15,382 bases of DNA from CAXMQS01 sp036446035 (GTDB lineage Bacteria; Actinomycetota; Acidimicrobiia; Spongiisociales; JAOTWH01). The number at the start of each line of letters is the position of its first letter. The first letter of the stretch is position 1. The notes beneath the pieces are model-generated. The model had not been told where the DNA came from. It ran no database searches and worked only from the letters and a program-made list of their open reading frames with translations. Where the stretch lies: NCBI GenBank assembly GCA_036446035.1, contig JAZFSG010000138.1, forward strand, positions 1-15,382, read 5' to 3'. Made by a program: the position numbers and the translations under genes. Positions 6,314-12,911 of this stretch are shown here, in pieces.

Positions 6314-6850
6314 CTAACCGCCGATGGGGACGCCGACACCGCCGGTTCGCAAGAAGACGTTCCGCCGACTCGAGTCGCTGAGGCCGGCGGCTCGCCACAG
6401 CCAGATCAGGTAGATCAACCCAATCACCTCGCCGGCGACAACCCACGGGTTGGTGAATCCGTCAGCGAAGGCGGTGCCCAGATCGCCGGGGAGGGCTTCC
6501 GTGAAGTCTCCACGGAGGAATGGCCATAGAAAGGTCTCGGACTTCGTCCACATGCCGTCGAGAACCAGGTGAAAAAGCGAGCCGACGGCGAGCGGGAACC
6601 AGGTCCGCCGATAGACGGTGCCCCTCGTCGTCGCCACCAGGATGACGACCATCAGCGCCGCGGAGAACAAGAGGGAGTGGCCCCAGAGTTCCCCCGACTC
6701 GTAGCCACCGACGTTGAGCACCCGCCCCAACGGCTTGTCTATGAGGTCTGGGAGCAGAGCGCCGACCATGAGGAGGCGCAGGTCCATGTTGGGGTCACGG
6801 AAGGCGTAGCGAACGAGGGCGATCGTTCCGCCGAGGTGCCACAGGATCAT
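6314..6850 (-). CDS. YdjM-like membrane-bound metal-dependent hydrolase
   Basis: A 178-residue integral membrane protein resembling the YdjM / LexA-binding membrane-associated hydrolase family (formerly DUF457). Likely metal ligands sit where the family has them: His5 in the N-terminal helix, GALLPDLIDK with Asp35 and Asp38, GHSLLFSAAL with His58, and SLFHLVLDGMW with His94 and Asp98. Several hydrophobic segments flank these, and the C-terminal tail is basic. Its natural substrate is unknown. The ATG overlaps the stop of the RNase HI gene as ATGA, so it is translationally coupled; its own TAG directly abuts the next ATG. Confidence 0.82.
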   Translation of the reverse strand: MILWHLGGTIALVRYAFRDPNMDLRLLMVGALLPDLIDKPLGRVLNVGGYESGELWGHSLLFSAALMVVILVATTRGTVYRRTWFPLAVGSLFHLVLDGMWTKSETFLWPFLRGDFTEALPGDLGTAFADGFTNPWVVAGEVIGLIYLIWLWRAAGLSDSSRRNVFLRTGGVGVPIGG

Positions 6851-7248
6851 CGATCGAGGGCGGCGTTGGCGAGGGCGTCTGCGACCTCGTTGAACTCCCT
6901 GCGCACATGATTGATTTCGGTCGCCTTGAACTGGCGGAGCAGGCGAGTCGCCGCCGAGGCCAGCGGCCGCAGACCAGGAGCCTTCACCCGGTACTCGCCC
7001 GTGAGCTGGCGCACTAGTAAGAGGCTGTCCGCTCGCAGTTCAACCTCGGTTGCCCCGAGTCGGAGCGCCTCTTCGAGGCCCGCGATCACAGCCTTGTACT
7101 CGGCAACGTTGTTGGTGGCGTGGCCGATGTCCTCCGACACCGATCCGATCATCTCCCCGCCATCAGTGGCGTAGATAGCCGCTCCGATGGAGGCACGACC
7201 TGGGTTACCCCGCGAGGCGCCGTCGGTGTAGACGATCATCTTGGTCAT
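6847..7248 (-). CDS. Ribonuclease HI family protein
   Basis: A 133-residue single-domain RNase H, which cleaves the RNA strand of RNA-DNA hybrids in the cytoplasm. The catalytic acids are in place: Asp9 in YTDGASRGNPG, Glu50 in TNNVAEYKAVIAGL, Asp74 in LRADSLLLVRQL, and Asp124 in EFNEVADALAN. The mycobacterial counterpart Rv2228c carries a C-terminal phosphatase (CobC-like) domain that is absent here. The ATG at 7248 lies 6 nt after the zinc-ribbon gene; an in-frame ATG 9 nt downstream (MIVYTDG) is an alternative. The end overlaps the next start by ATGA. Confidence 0.93.
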   Translation of the reverse strand: MTKMIVYTDGASRGNPGRASIGAAIYATDGGEMIGSVSEDIGHATNNVAEYKAVIAGLEEALRLGATEVELRADSLLLVRQLTGEYRVKAPGLRPLASAATRLLRQFKATEINHVRREFNEVADALANAALDR

Positions 7249-7254
7249 CAGCAG

Positions 7255-7977
7255 CTAGATCCCGGGCAGGATGACGAGGAGCCGCCGACAATGCACGCAG
7301 CGAGGTGGACTCGTCTTGGCAGCCTGGATTTGCTCGGCCTCGTTGAGCCTCAGGTGACAGCCGCCGCAGATGCCCTCGATGAGCCTGCCGACGGCTACTC
7401 CGTCCTTGATAGGCCGCAGCTCTTCGTATGCCTCCATCAGCTCTGGTTCGATGAGCTTGACGATGCCCAACTTGTTCTCTTCCTGACGGGCGATCTCGGC
7501 GTCCAGCTCGGCCCAAGCAGCCTTGATCACACCTTTCAGGCGTTCTTCGTTCGCCGTGATCTCCTCGAAAGTCGCCGTCTTGGCGTCGACGACAACCTGG
7601 TGGTTGTCGCGCTCTTCCATCAAGTCCAGCGTCAGCACTTCCATCTTGGCTGTCTTCGTCTTGAGCATCTCAACCTCCGCCATGAGAGCACCGGTCTCTC
7701 TGGCATTGAGCCCACCGTCGTAGAGGCGCCTCTCCTCGGCATCCCGCTTCTCCTCGGCGATGGTGAGCTCACCATCCGACTTGTCTAGAGCCAACCTGAT
7801 GCGCTTGGCCTCCTCTTGGATGACCTCCAGCTCCCCGGAGGCGGTGGCCGCAGCCTCGTGCGCCTCCTTGTATTGCTCAAGCGCAGGCAGGCTCGACCGT
7901 TCCTCCAACAATCCGTCGATCTCGAGGTCGACCGCTTGGAGGTCAAGGAGATCATCGAACTCATTTAGCTGCTTCAT
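7255..7977 (-). CDS. Coiled-coil protein with C-terminal C4 zinc ribbon
   Basis: A 240-residue protein of the C4-type zinc-ribbon family (formerly DUF164). Residues about 1-180 are an almost unbroken charged coiled coil. Near residue 90 it has the YDGGLNARETGALMAEVEML segment typical of the family. Residues 204-230 form the zinc ribbon, with Cys204 and Cys207 in CGGC and Cys227 and Cys230 in CVHC. The family is thought to bind nucleic acids or act as a chaperone-like factor, but its role is not settled. I prefer the ATG at 7977, which overlaps the Nif3 stop as ATGA with GGGG upstream; a GTG at 7986 would add 3 residues. It lies between nif3 and RNase HI, as in mycobacteria (Rv2229c). Confidence 0.9.
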   Translation of the reverse strand: MKQLNEFDDLLDLQAVDLEIDGLLEERSSLPALEQYKEAHEAAATASGELEVIQEEAKRIRLALDKSDGELTIAEEKRDAEERRLYDGGLNARETGALMAEVEMLKTKTAKMEVLTLDLMEERDNHQVVVDAKTATFEEITANEERLKGVIKAAWAELDAEIARQEENKLGIVKLIEPELMEAYEELRPIKDGVAVGRLIEGICGGCHLRLNEAEQIQAAKTSPPRCVHCRRLLVILPGI

Positions 7978-9044
7978 CGGCCCCACGGGTCTGCGTCGAC
8001 GGCGGTCAGATCGACGGTTTCGGCGACCTGCGAGACGGCAGCGTACAGCGCCCCTACTCCTGGCCTCTCGGTCGCGGCGTGCCCGGCGTCGATAACGGCC
8101 GTGCCCGACTCCGTTGCCAGTCGAGCCTCGTGGTGACGAACATCACCGGTGATGACTACGTCGGCCGCAGCTGCAGTGATGAATTCACCGCCGGCTCCAG
8201 GCAGCACTGCAGCGCTCGACACCGCTCGGTTCATGTCGCCGGCCACCCGAGGAGCGCAAGCCAGTGTCTCGGCGACGGCGGCTGCGAGGTCGCCAAGCGT
8301 CACCGATTCGATGGGGCCCTGCCTGCCCAGCATCGCAGCGTCGCCGCGCCGGTCGTACACGTCGTAGGCGGGTTCTTCGTAAGGGTGGGCCGCCACCAGC
8401 GCCGCAACGACGGCGTCGACGCTACCGGCAGGTGCATTCATCTCGAGGCGGACCTCGTCGAGTGTGTTGGCGCCTTGGCTCCCCACAGTCGGATTCGCCC
8501 CGGGCCCAGCCGTGTAATTGCCGACGCCCTCGCTCCGGAATGAGCAGGAGCTGTAGTTGCCCATGGTCCCGCCCCCGGCGTCGGCCATCGCCGCGGCGAC
8601 GGCATCGGCCGCTCCGGCAGGGACGAAGGCGACAACCTTGGCCGAGTCACCGCCCCACATGGGGCCGAATCCGGAAGGATCGACGATCCCAACGGCGGCC
8701 GCCAACGCGTCGGCGGCGCCCCCGGGGGCAACGTCGAAGGCGGTGTGAACGGTCCCAACCGCTACCCCGGCTGCGGCGAGTCGGAAGGCACGGCCGGCGG
8801 CGTCGGGGCCGCTTGTGAACCTGCGGGTCGGCCGAAACAGCAGCGGGTGGTAGGTGATGAGAAGGCCAACACGCGCCGCGATGGCGGCATCGACCACCGG
8901 CCCGGTGGCGTCATGGCACACAGCCACCGTGTCGACATCCGCCGTGGAGTCCCCCACCTGCAGTCCCACGACGTCCCAACCGATTGCTCTGTCGAATGGC
9001 GCGACCTCGTCGAGGGCATCCAGGATGTCGCCGATGACCGTCAT
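7974..9044 (-). CDS. Nif3-like dinuclear metal-centre protein (YqfO type)
   Basis: A 356-residue Nif3 family protein, expected to form a toroidal hexamer with a dinuclear metal site. The N-terminal half has AIGWDVVGLQVGD, ITYHPLLF (His66) and HTAFDVAPGG (His100, Asp104). The C-terminal half has GDVRHHEA and DAGHAATE (His322, Glu326). Between about residues 125 and 235 lies the PII-like insert of the long form, ending near AHPYEEPAYDVY. The first His of the usual HHP motif is Tyr65 here. Family members are often annotated GTP cyclohydrolase I type 2, but that activity is doubtful for this group. It begins the five-gene operon and has its own -10 box 8 nt upstream. Confidence 0.93.
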   Translation of the reverse strand: MTVIGDILDALDEVAPFDRAIGWDVVGLQVGDSTADVDTVAVCHDATGPVVDAAIAARVGLLITYHPLLFRPTRRFTSGPDAAGRAFRLAAAGVAVGTVHTAFDVAPGGAADALAAAVGIVDPSGFGPMWGGDSAKVVAFVPAGAADAVAAAMADAGGGTMGNYSSCSFRSEGVGNYTAGPGANPTVGSQGANTLDEVRLEMNAPAGSVDAVVAALVAAHPYEEPAYDVYDRRGDAAMLGRQGPIESVTLGDLAAAVAETLACAPRVAGDMNRAVSSAAVLPGAGGEFITAAAADVVITGDVRHHEARLATESGTAVIDAGHAATERPGVGALYAAVSQVAETVDLTAVDADPWGR

Positions 9045-9052
9045 AGCGACCG

Positions 9053-9058
9053 ATGCTA
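9053..9058 (-). promoter_or_regulatory. -10 box of a probable leaderless promoter for the nif3 operon
   Basis: On the minus strand TAGCAT fits TANNNT and is followed by 8 nt and the ATG at 9044. There is no Shine-Dalgarno in between. It lies in the 47-bp gap after the hydrate epimerase gene, so the nif3 operon probably has its own promoter as well as possible read-through. Confidence 0.45.
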
Positions 9059-9091
9059 GGACTTCCCGCTGGGACGTCTCGGACCGCCGTC

Positions 9092-9787
9092 TCAGGTGAG
9101 GGCCAACACCTGTCCCTGGACGAAGAGATCGGCAGGAACAGGAACGCCTAGCGCCTCGTAGACACTCTGGGGAACGGAGATGTCGGTCAGATAGAGGTCT
9201 CCGACCAGTTCGCTATCGGCGAGCCCGGTCTTGGGCAGCGCGATGGTCATGGTGGCTGCCGCCGAGATAGCCGAACCCGGGGTCTCGCCTGTGGTCGAGT
9301 CGAGGCCTGAAGGCACGTCAAGAGCCACGACGTTGGCGCCGGCACCATTGGCCCAGTCGATCAGCTCTGCCGTCCGGCCCCGCGGGGCACCACGCAGGCT
9401 GTAGCCGACGAGTGCATCGATGATGATGTCGGAGAATTCCGGCTCTGCACTCGTCGGCACACCCATTGCCTTGACGATCTCGAACTGAAGGCCGGCGACC
9501 GTAGAGAGTTCGTCCGAGCTCATGGCAACGGAAACCTGTGAGCCCCGATTGACGAGGTGGCGGGCGGCCACCAGTCCCCCTCCGCCGTTGCCTCCCGTGC
9601 CGGCGAGGACGGTCACAGAGGCGCCCGGGTGCCGAGCCAGCACCACCGCCGCCAGCGAGCGCCCGGCGTTCTCCATCATCTGCAACAGCGAGATGCCGGC
9701 GTCCTCGATCATGAGCCGATCGACTTCCCTCATCTGATCCGTGGTGACGGCGGGGGTATCGGCGAGACGCCGCTGCGGAAAGCTCAC
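9092..9787 (-). CDS. nnrE: NAD(P)H-hydrate epimerase
   Basis: A 231-residue YjeF-N domain protein. It interconverts the R and S forms of NADHX and NADPHX so that a dehydratase can restore the coenzyme. Visible features are DRLMIEDAGISLLQMMENAG (24-42), a glycine loop AGTGGNGGGGLVAARHL at 62-78, DALVGYSLRGAPRG (124-137) and ALDVPSGLDSTTGE with Asp157. The glycine loop differs from the common NNGGDG form in lacking its Asp, as in a recognised actinobacterial-type subgroup. The ADP/ATP-dependent dehydratase domain that is often fused is absent, so NnrD must be encoded elsewhere. The start is GTG, overlapping the stop of the upstream gene as GTGA, so it is translationally coupled to it. Confidence 0.88.
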   Translation of the reverse strand: MSFPQRRLADTPAVTTDQMREVDRLMIEDAGISLLQMMENAGRSLAAVVLARHPGASVTVLAGTGGNGGGGLVAARHLVNRGSQVSVAMSSDELSTVAGLQFEIVKAMGVPTSAEPEFSDIIIDALVGYSLRGAPRGRTAELIDWANGAGANVVALDVPSGLDSTTGETPGSAISAAATMTIALPKTGLADSELVGDLYLTDISVPQSVYEALGVPVPADLFVQGQVLALT

Positions 9788-10215
9788 GCGATGGTTTCGA
9801 GATCGTCGGTGAGCATCTTGCGCTCTTCGGCGTCCTCAACAGCCTCAGCCTGGGCCCGTGCCTTTGCGAGGTGGTCGTTGCGGATCGCGGAGTCGCCTGC
9901 CAACGCCGCTGCTCGAGCTACCGCCTCGTGGCCGAACCCGACGTAGAAGGGGGCCAACTCTGACTCCATCGCCACCTCTAGAGCGGCCTTGCCGAATGAG
10001 AGCGCCATCGGCGCGTCTCCCAGCACCGAGAACACCCGAGATACCTGCCAGTCGCTGATCGAATGGTTCTTGGCCTCCCCCGCTTGGCGCCAGTGGTAGC
10101 GAGAGGCCAACGCCATCGCCGCCATCTCTCGATCATCCTCGTCGGTTCGATCGTCGCGATCGAGGAGCTCCCACGTCTTGTTGAACATCGTCCTGGCGAG
10201 CTCGAGATGATCCAC
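9784..10215 (-). CDS. Helical, tetratricopeptide-like hypothetical protein
   Basis: A 143-residue acidic all-helical protein. It begins with ARTMFNKTWELLDRDDRT, has a MALASRYHWRQAG helix, then paired helices around WQVSRVFSVLGDAPMALSFGKAAL and GHEAVARAAALAGDSAIRNDHLAKARAQAEAV. The spacing of Trp, Tyr, Ala and Leu resembles TPR hairpins. I recall similar unnamed actinobacterial proteins with the FNKTWELLD and ASRYHW motifs, but know no function. The GTG start at 10215 follows a TANNNT box by 6 nt with no Shine-Dalgarno. Its stop overlaps the nnrE start as GTGA, so the two proteins are made together and a link to coenzyme repair is possible but unproven. Confidence 0.78.
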   Translation of the reverse strand: MDHLELARTMFNKTWELLDRDDRTDEDDREMAAMALASRYHWRQAGEAKNHSISDWQVSRVFSVLGDAPMALSFGKAALEVAMESELAPFYVGFGHEAVARAAALAGDSAIRNDHLAKARAQAEAVEDAEERKMLTDDLETIA

Positions 10216-10221
10216 GACGCA

Positions 10222-10227
10222 ACTCTA
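10222..10227 (-). promoter_or_regulatory. -10 box of a probable leaderless promoter for the helical protein / nnrE operon
   Basis: On the minus strand TAGAGT fits TANNNT and lies 6 nt before the GTG at 10215. No Shine-Dalgarno is present. This would be a leaderless transcript beginning with GTG, which actinobacteria translate. Confidence 0.5.
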
Positions 10228-10306
10228 AAGCGATCGCTGCAGCCACTCTCCCTGCCAAAGGTCCTGACGCTCAGGCCAAGGCGTTCGCCCCCAGTTCGAT
10301 CCCCTC

Positions 10307-10321
10307 CGGCCCTTCGGGCCG
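10307..10321. repeat. Short GC-rich hairpin beside repeat copy 2
   Basis: CGGCCC (10307-10312) and GGGCCG (10316-10321) form a 6-bp stem around TTC. It directly abuts the repeat at 10322, so the two make a tandem hairpin past the HTTM gene. No T run follows on the minus strand, so Rho-independent termination is possible but weak. Confidence 0.4.
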
Positions 10322-10338
10322 CCTCCCCCTGGAGGGGA
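10322..10338. repeat. Dispersed palindromic repeat, copy 2
   Basis: The same 17-mer as at 2807-2823, in the same orientation, ending 3 bp from the stop of the HTTM gene. Here the perfect stem is only 5 bp (TCCCC/GGGGA) because the right flank reads AAA instead of GG. Position and sequence match an intergenic repeat family near gene 3' ends. Confidence 0.65.
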
Positions 10339-10341
10339 AAG

Positions 10342-11259
10342 CTATGTCGCGGTAGCTCGCTGTCGCCACAGCCGCCAGCCTTTCACCCGCTCCCATCCGA
10401 CCTCCAGACGGAAGAAGGCGGCGAACGCGATGAAGGAGATCTGATAGGCGAACACGATCGCCATGATGGCCACGATCGCCACGTGGAAGCTCCAAGCCGC
10501 TCCCGCCCACCAGTGGCCAAGCCGACCGTTGGTCAACGCCAGCGGAGCGCCGAGCTCGATGATCGCCGACCCGATCGCCATCGGCGGGAACAGCCAGCCG
10601 AACTGGGTGAGCCACCCGCCGAACGGCGAGTAGAAGTCGCCGAGGAGCAGCTTGCGCAGGTTGTCGTGGGCGATCTGGTTGCGGAGTGTGTCTCCGAACA
10701 GCCACTCCGCTCCCCCGAAGCGGATCTTGGCCCAGCCCGCGACGAAGTAGGTGAGCACCGTTACCACAGTGACCAGGCGGATCGGCCAGCCATACCGCCA
10801 CGACTCCGACCGCTCCTCGCCAACCCTGCGAGCGTCCAGAGAAAAGGTGTCCGCCGCCCGCACGAAGCCGACCACCAGCACCTGCAACGCCAGCAGGTTC
10901 TCGGTGTGCAGCACCGTCCCCCAGGAGTTGCGATAAGTCGTCACCCACAGGAAGAGCAGGGCGAAGGCGGGACCGCTGATGCGATACCGCCAGCCTGTGG
11001 TGAATGCGACGCCAAGGGCGACGGTGGCCAGCACCAGAGTCGTCACAGCCCCGGCAGCCAGCGGTTCATCGAGCAGACCAACCGGACCCACCGGGGCGAA
11101 GCGCTCGGCCGGGAAGTCTCCGAAAGAGATCAGGTGGGGCAGGCGAGCAAGGAGGTAGATGGTGGCGAAGGTCCCAACGAGGGCGCGCAACAACCCGAGA
11201 CGGAGTGGTGGAGCCGGGAGCAGCAGCCTCATCGACCGCCGGCGACTCGACAGCTTCAT
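10342..11259 (-). CDS. HTTM-domain membrane protein
   Basis: A 305-residue polytopic membrane protein of the HTTM type, related in fold to the membrane part of vitamin K-dependent gamma-carboxylase. Visible family features are LVGTFATIYLLARLPHL near the N-terminus, WVTTYRNSWGTVLHTENLLALQVLVVGF, and the characteristic YFVAGWAKIRFGGAEWLFGDTLRNQ. These are followed by a PLALTNGRLGHWWAGAAWSFHVAI helix region. Whether it carboxylates anything is unknown. The ATG at 11259 is preferred, with GAGGTGG just upstream and an ATGA overlap with the preceding gene; a TTG at 11274 would add 5 residues. It is translationally coupled to its small partner and ends at a pair of small hairpins. Confidence 0.85.
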   Translation of the reverse strand: MKLSSRRRSMRLLLPAPPLRLGLLRALVGTFATIYLLARLPHLISFGDFPAERFAPVGPVGLLDEPLAAGAVTTLVLATVALGVAFTTGWRYRISGPAFALLFLWVTTYRNSWGTVLHTENLLALQVLVVGFVRAADTFSLDARRVGEERSESWRYGWPIRLVTVVTVLTYFVAGWAKIRFGGAEWLFGDTLRNQIAHDNLRKLLLGDFYSPFGGWLTQFGWLFPPMAIGSAIIELGAPLALTNGRLGHWWAGAAWSFHVAIVAIMAIVFAYQISFIAFAAFFRLEVGWERVKGWRLWRQRATAT

Positions 11260-11687
11260 CTCACCACCTCGCAACTGGCGTGGAGCGTTACCTCGGGGTT
11301 GCGAGCGCCCTGGAAGTAGGCGACGGCGTCCTGGCGCTCAGTGAGCACCTGTATCGCCACAACCTGTGAAGGTCCCGCGTCGGCAACCCGCTGCGCCACG
11401 TCGGAGCACAACCGGCCGGCTCGGCCTGCAGCCAGCTCGTTGTGGACGTAGCCGACGGCCTGGATGACCTCGTCGGTCTCGGCGATTCTTTGTGGCGACA
11501 GGGTGCGTCGGTCTCCGTCCGCAGTAACCCCGATGACGGCGTCGGCGCTGTTGGTGGCCTCGAGGGGCTGCGCGAACATCGGGAAGTTGGATAGCGGATA
11601 GCTGTCGCGAGGCGGGTCGCGAAACGCCGGTTGCACGACGAGGAAGACGGTGACCACTGACACGACAACGGCTCCCCACTTCGGCAT
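11256..11687 (-). CDS. Membrane-anchored partner of the HTTM protein
   Basis: A 143-residue protein with one N-terminal hydrophobic segment (WGAVVVSVVTVFLVVQPAF, about 4-22). It is followed by RDSYPLSNFPMFAQP (28-41) and an extracytoplasmic alpha+beta domain with Cys residues in RLCSDVA and LHASCEV. The YPLSNFPMF motif is one I associate with small proteins encoded beside HTTM genes, so a two-protein complex is likely. The start at 11687 is set by an excellent AGGAGGT about 4 nt upstream and by the hydrophobic segment right after Met. The open frame continues upstream across the divergent gene, but that part is not protein-like. The stop overlaps the HTTM start by ATGA. Confidence 0.8.
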   Translation of the reverse strand: MPKWGAVVVSVVTVFLVVQPAFRDPPRDSYPLSNFPMFAQPLEATNSADAVIGVTADGDRRTLSPQRIAETDEVIQAVGYVHNELAAGRAGRLCSDVAQRVADAGPSQVVAIQVLTERQDAVAYFQGARNPEVTLHASCEVVR

Positions 11688-11709
11688 GCCACCTCCTATG
11701 TTGCACCCT

Positions 11710-11727
11710 ATTGGCCGCCAATGGCCA
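11710..11727. promoter_or_regulatory. Overlapping palindromes in the 57-bp divergent promoter region
   Basis: ATTGGC (11710-11715) and GCCAAT (11717-11722) form an inverted repeat around a single C. An overlapping pair, TGGCC (11712-11716) and GGCCA (11723-11727), uses some of the same bases. They sit between the HTTM-partner start (11687) and the toroid start (11745), just upstream of the -10 box at 11733, where a dimeric regulator could control both. No regulator gene is nearby, so this is a guess. Confidence 0.3.
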
Positions 11728-11732
11728 CTGCC

Positions 11733-11738
11733 TAGGCT
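11733..11738 (+). promoter_or_regulatory. -10 box of a probable leaderless promoter for the toroid gene
   Basis: TAGGCT fits TANNNT and lies 6 nt before the ATG at 11745. TTGGCC at 11711-11716 with a 16-nt spacer is a passable -35. No Shine-Dalgarno is present. Confidence 0.5.
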
Positions 11739-11744
11739 CGTCCC

Positions 11745-12911
11745 ATGCGTCGCCTCCTCGTCCCCCACCTCGCCCTGTGGATCGCCGGCGGAGCTCTCAT
11801 TCGGGTGGCCATCGTTCCGCCTGAGGTGTGTCCTGTCGTGACCGCAATTGAGGCTCGACAGGCTGCCGTTGACGCCGGCGACTGGCTGGCCAGAGGGATT
11901 CAGGATGACGGAAGATTCACATACGGCTACCGGCGGAACATCGACCAGGTGCCAGGTGAGTACAACGCTGCCCGACACACCGCAGCGATGCTGACGCTGT
12001 ACCAACTGGCGGAGGCCGGAGAGCGTCGCTTCGTAGACGACGGCGACGAGGCGCTCCGCTACGTATTGGCCAATCTGGTCGCTGCGGGCGGCGGGACCGC
12101 CTTCGCGGAGGGCACTGCCGATGCTCCACTCGGTGCCAACGGCCTCCTCGCCGCTGCGCTGGCGACCCGCCGGGACGCCACCGGGGATCCCTCATTCGAT
12201 GGGCTGATGATCGACGTAGGCCGTTTCCTGGTGAGCCAGCAGCAAGAGAACGGTTCGATGCTGGCCTTCTGGGATCGCCAAACCGAAGCGCCGTTGCCCG
12301 ACACCTACGGCATCTTCGCCACCGGAGAAGCCTTCTGGGGTCTCACCCTGCTCGACGCCCAGTTCCCCCATCTGGATTACCTCGACCCTGCAGTCGCAAC
12401 CGCCTACTACCTGGCCAGGGACCGTGACCGCATCGAGGGCCAGATCAGCCGCTATCCCGACCACTGGGCTGCCTACGGCATGGCCCAGCTAGGACGGGAC
12501 AAGCTCGACGACGAGCTCATCGCCAACGCCAGGCGACTCGCCGGGTTCTTCAGCATCCGGCTGCGAGTCGAGTCGCAGCGCACCGGCGAAGGTGTCAACC
12601 TGTTGGTGCGTGGATGGCCGGGTCCCCCATCCGGAGTCGGCACCGCCGGCGAGGGCATGGCGGCGCTGTGGCGTCTCTCGGCAACCGACGCTCGAATGAC
12701 TGACATGCGAGCCGGTATGGAGGACGACCTGCGCTGCTACGCCGGGATGATGGTGGCCAGCCAGGTCGATGCCGCGCAGGCCGCCACCTACGACCGCCCG
12801 GACCTGGGAGAGGGTGCTTGGTTCTACCGCGACTACAGCCAGATGGACGACCAACAGCACAACATTTCGGCTCTTCTCGCCGTCCTCCCCCTGCTAGAAG
12901 AGGCACCGTGA
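11745..12911 (+). CDS. Exported alpha/alpha-toroid-like protein
   Basis: A 388-residue protein. A hydrophobic N-terminus (LLVPHLALWIAGGALIRVAIV, about 4-24) looks like a signal peptide or anchor. The rest resembles six-hairpin alpha/alpha toroids such as prenyltransferase-like or glycoside hydrolase-like proteins. Repeating helix pairs include ARHTAAMLTLYQLAEAGE, LGANGLLAAALATR, RFLVSQQQENGSM, TGEAFWGLTLLDAQ and GEGMAALWRLSAT. The motifs QDDGRFTYGY and YNAARH near residues 53-78 are the most conserved-looking. I cannot name a substrate. It has no Shine-Dalgarno and is probably leaderless; its stop overlaps the next gene as GTGA. Confidence 0.72.
   Translation: MRRLLVPHLALWIAGGALIRVAIVPPEVCPVVTAIEARQAAVDAGDWLARGIQDDGRFTYGYRRNIDQVPGEYNAARHTAAMLTLYQLAEAGERRFVDDGDEALRYVLANLVAAGGGTAFAEGTADAPLGANGLLAAALATRRDATGDPSFDGLMIDVGRFLVSQQQENGSMLAFWDRQTEAPLPDTYGIFATGEAFWGLTLLDAQFPHLDYLDPAVATAYYLARDRDRIEGQISRYPDHWAAYGMAQLGRDKLDDELIANARRLAGFFSIRLRVESQRTGEGVNLLVRGWPGPPSGVGTAGEGMAALWRLSATDARMTDMRAGMEDDLRCYAGMMVASQVDAAQAATYDRPDLGEGAWFYRDYSQMDDQQHNISALLAVLPLLEEAP

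Noticed and set aside
7120..7788. 222-residue plus-strand open frame over the zinc-ribbon gene
   Set aside because: The opposite strand encodes a coiled coil with a complete C4 zinc ribbon in an operon; the plus frame is a shadow.
10063..11319. 418-residue plus-strand open frame over the HTTM genes
   Set aside because: It is rich in Arg, Pro, Glu and Gln, has no domain, and is antisense to a coupled gene pair with good ribosome sites.
11688..12005. Upstream extension of the HTTM-partner frame to 12005
   Set aside because: It would overlap the divergent toroid gene and ignore the AGGAGGT site and membrane anchor that define the start at 11687.
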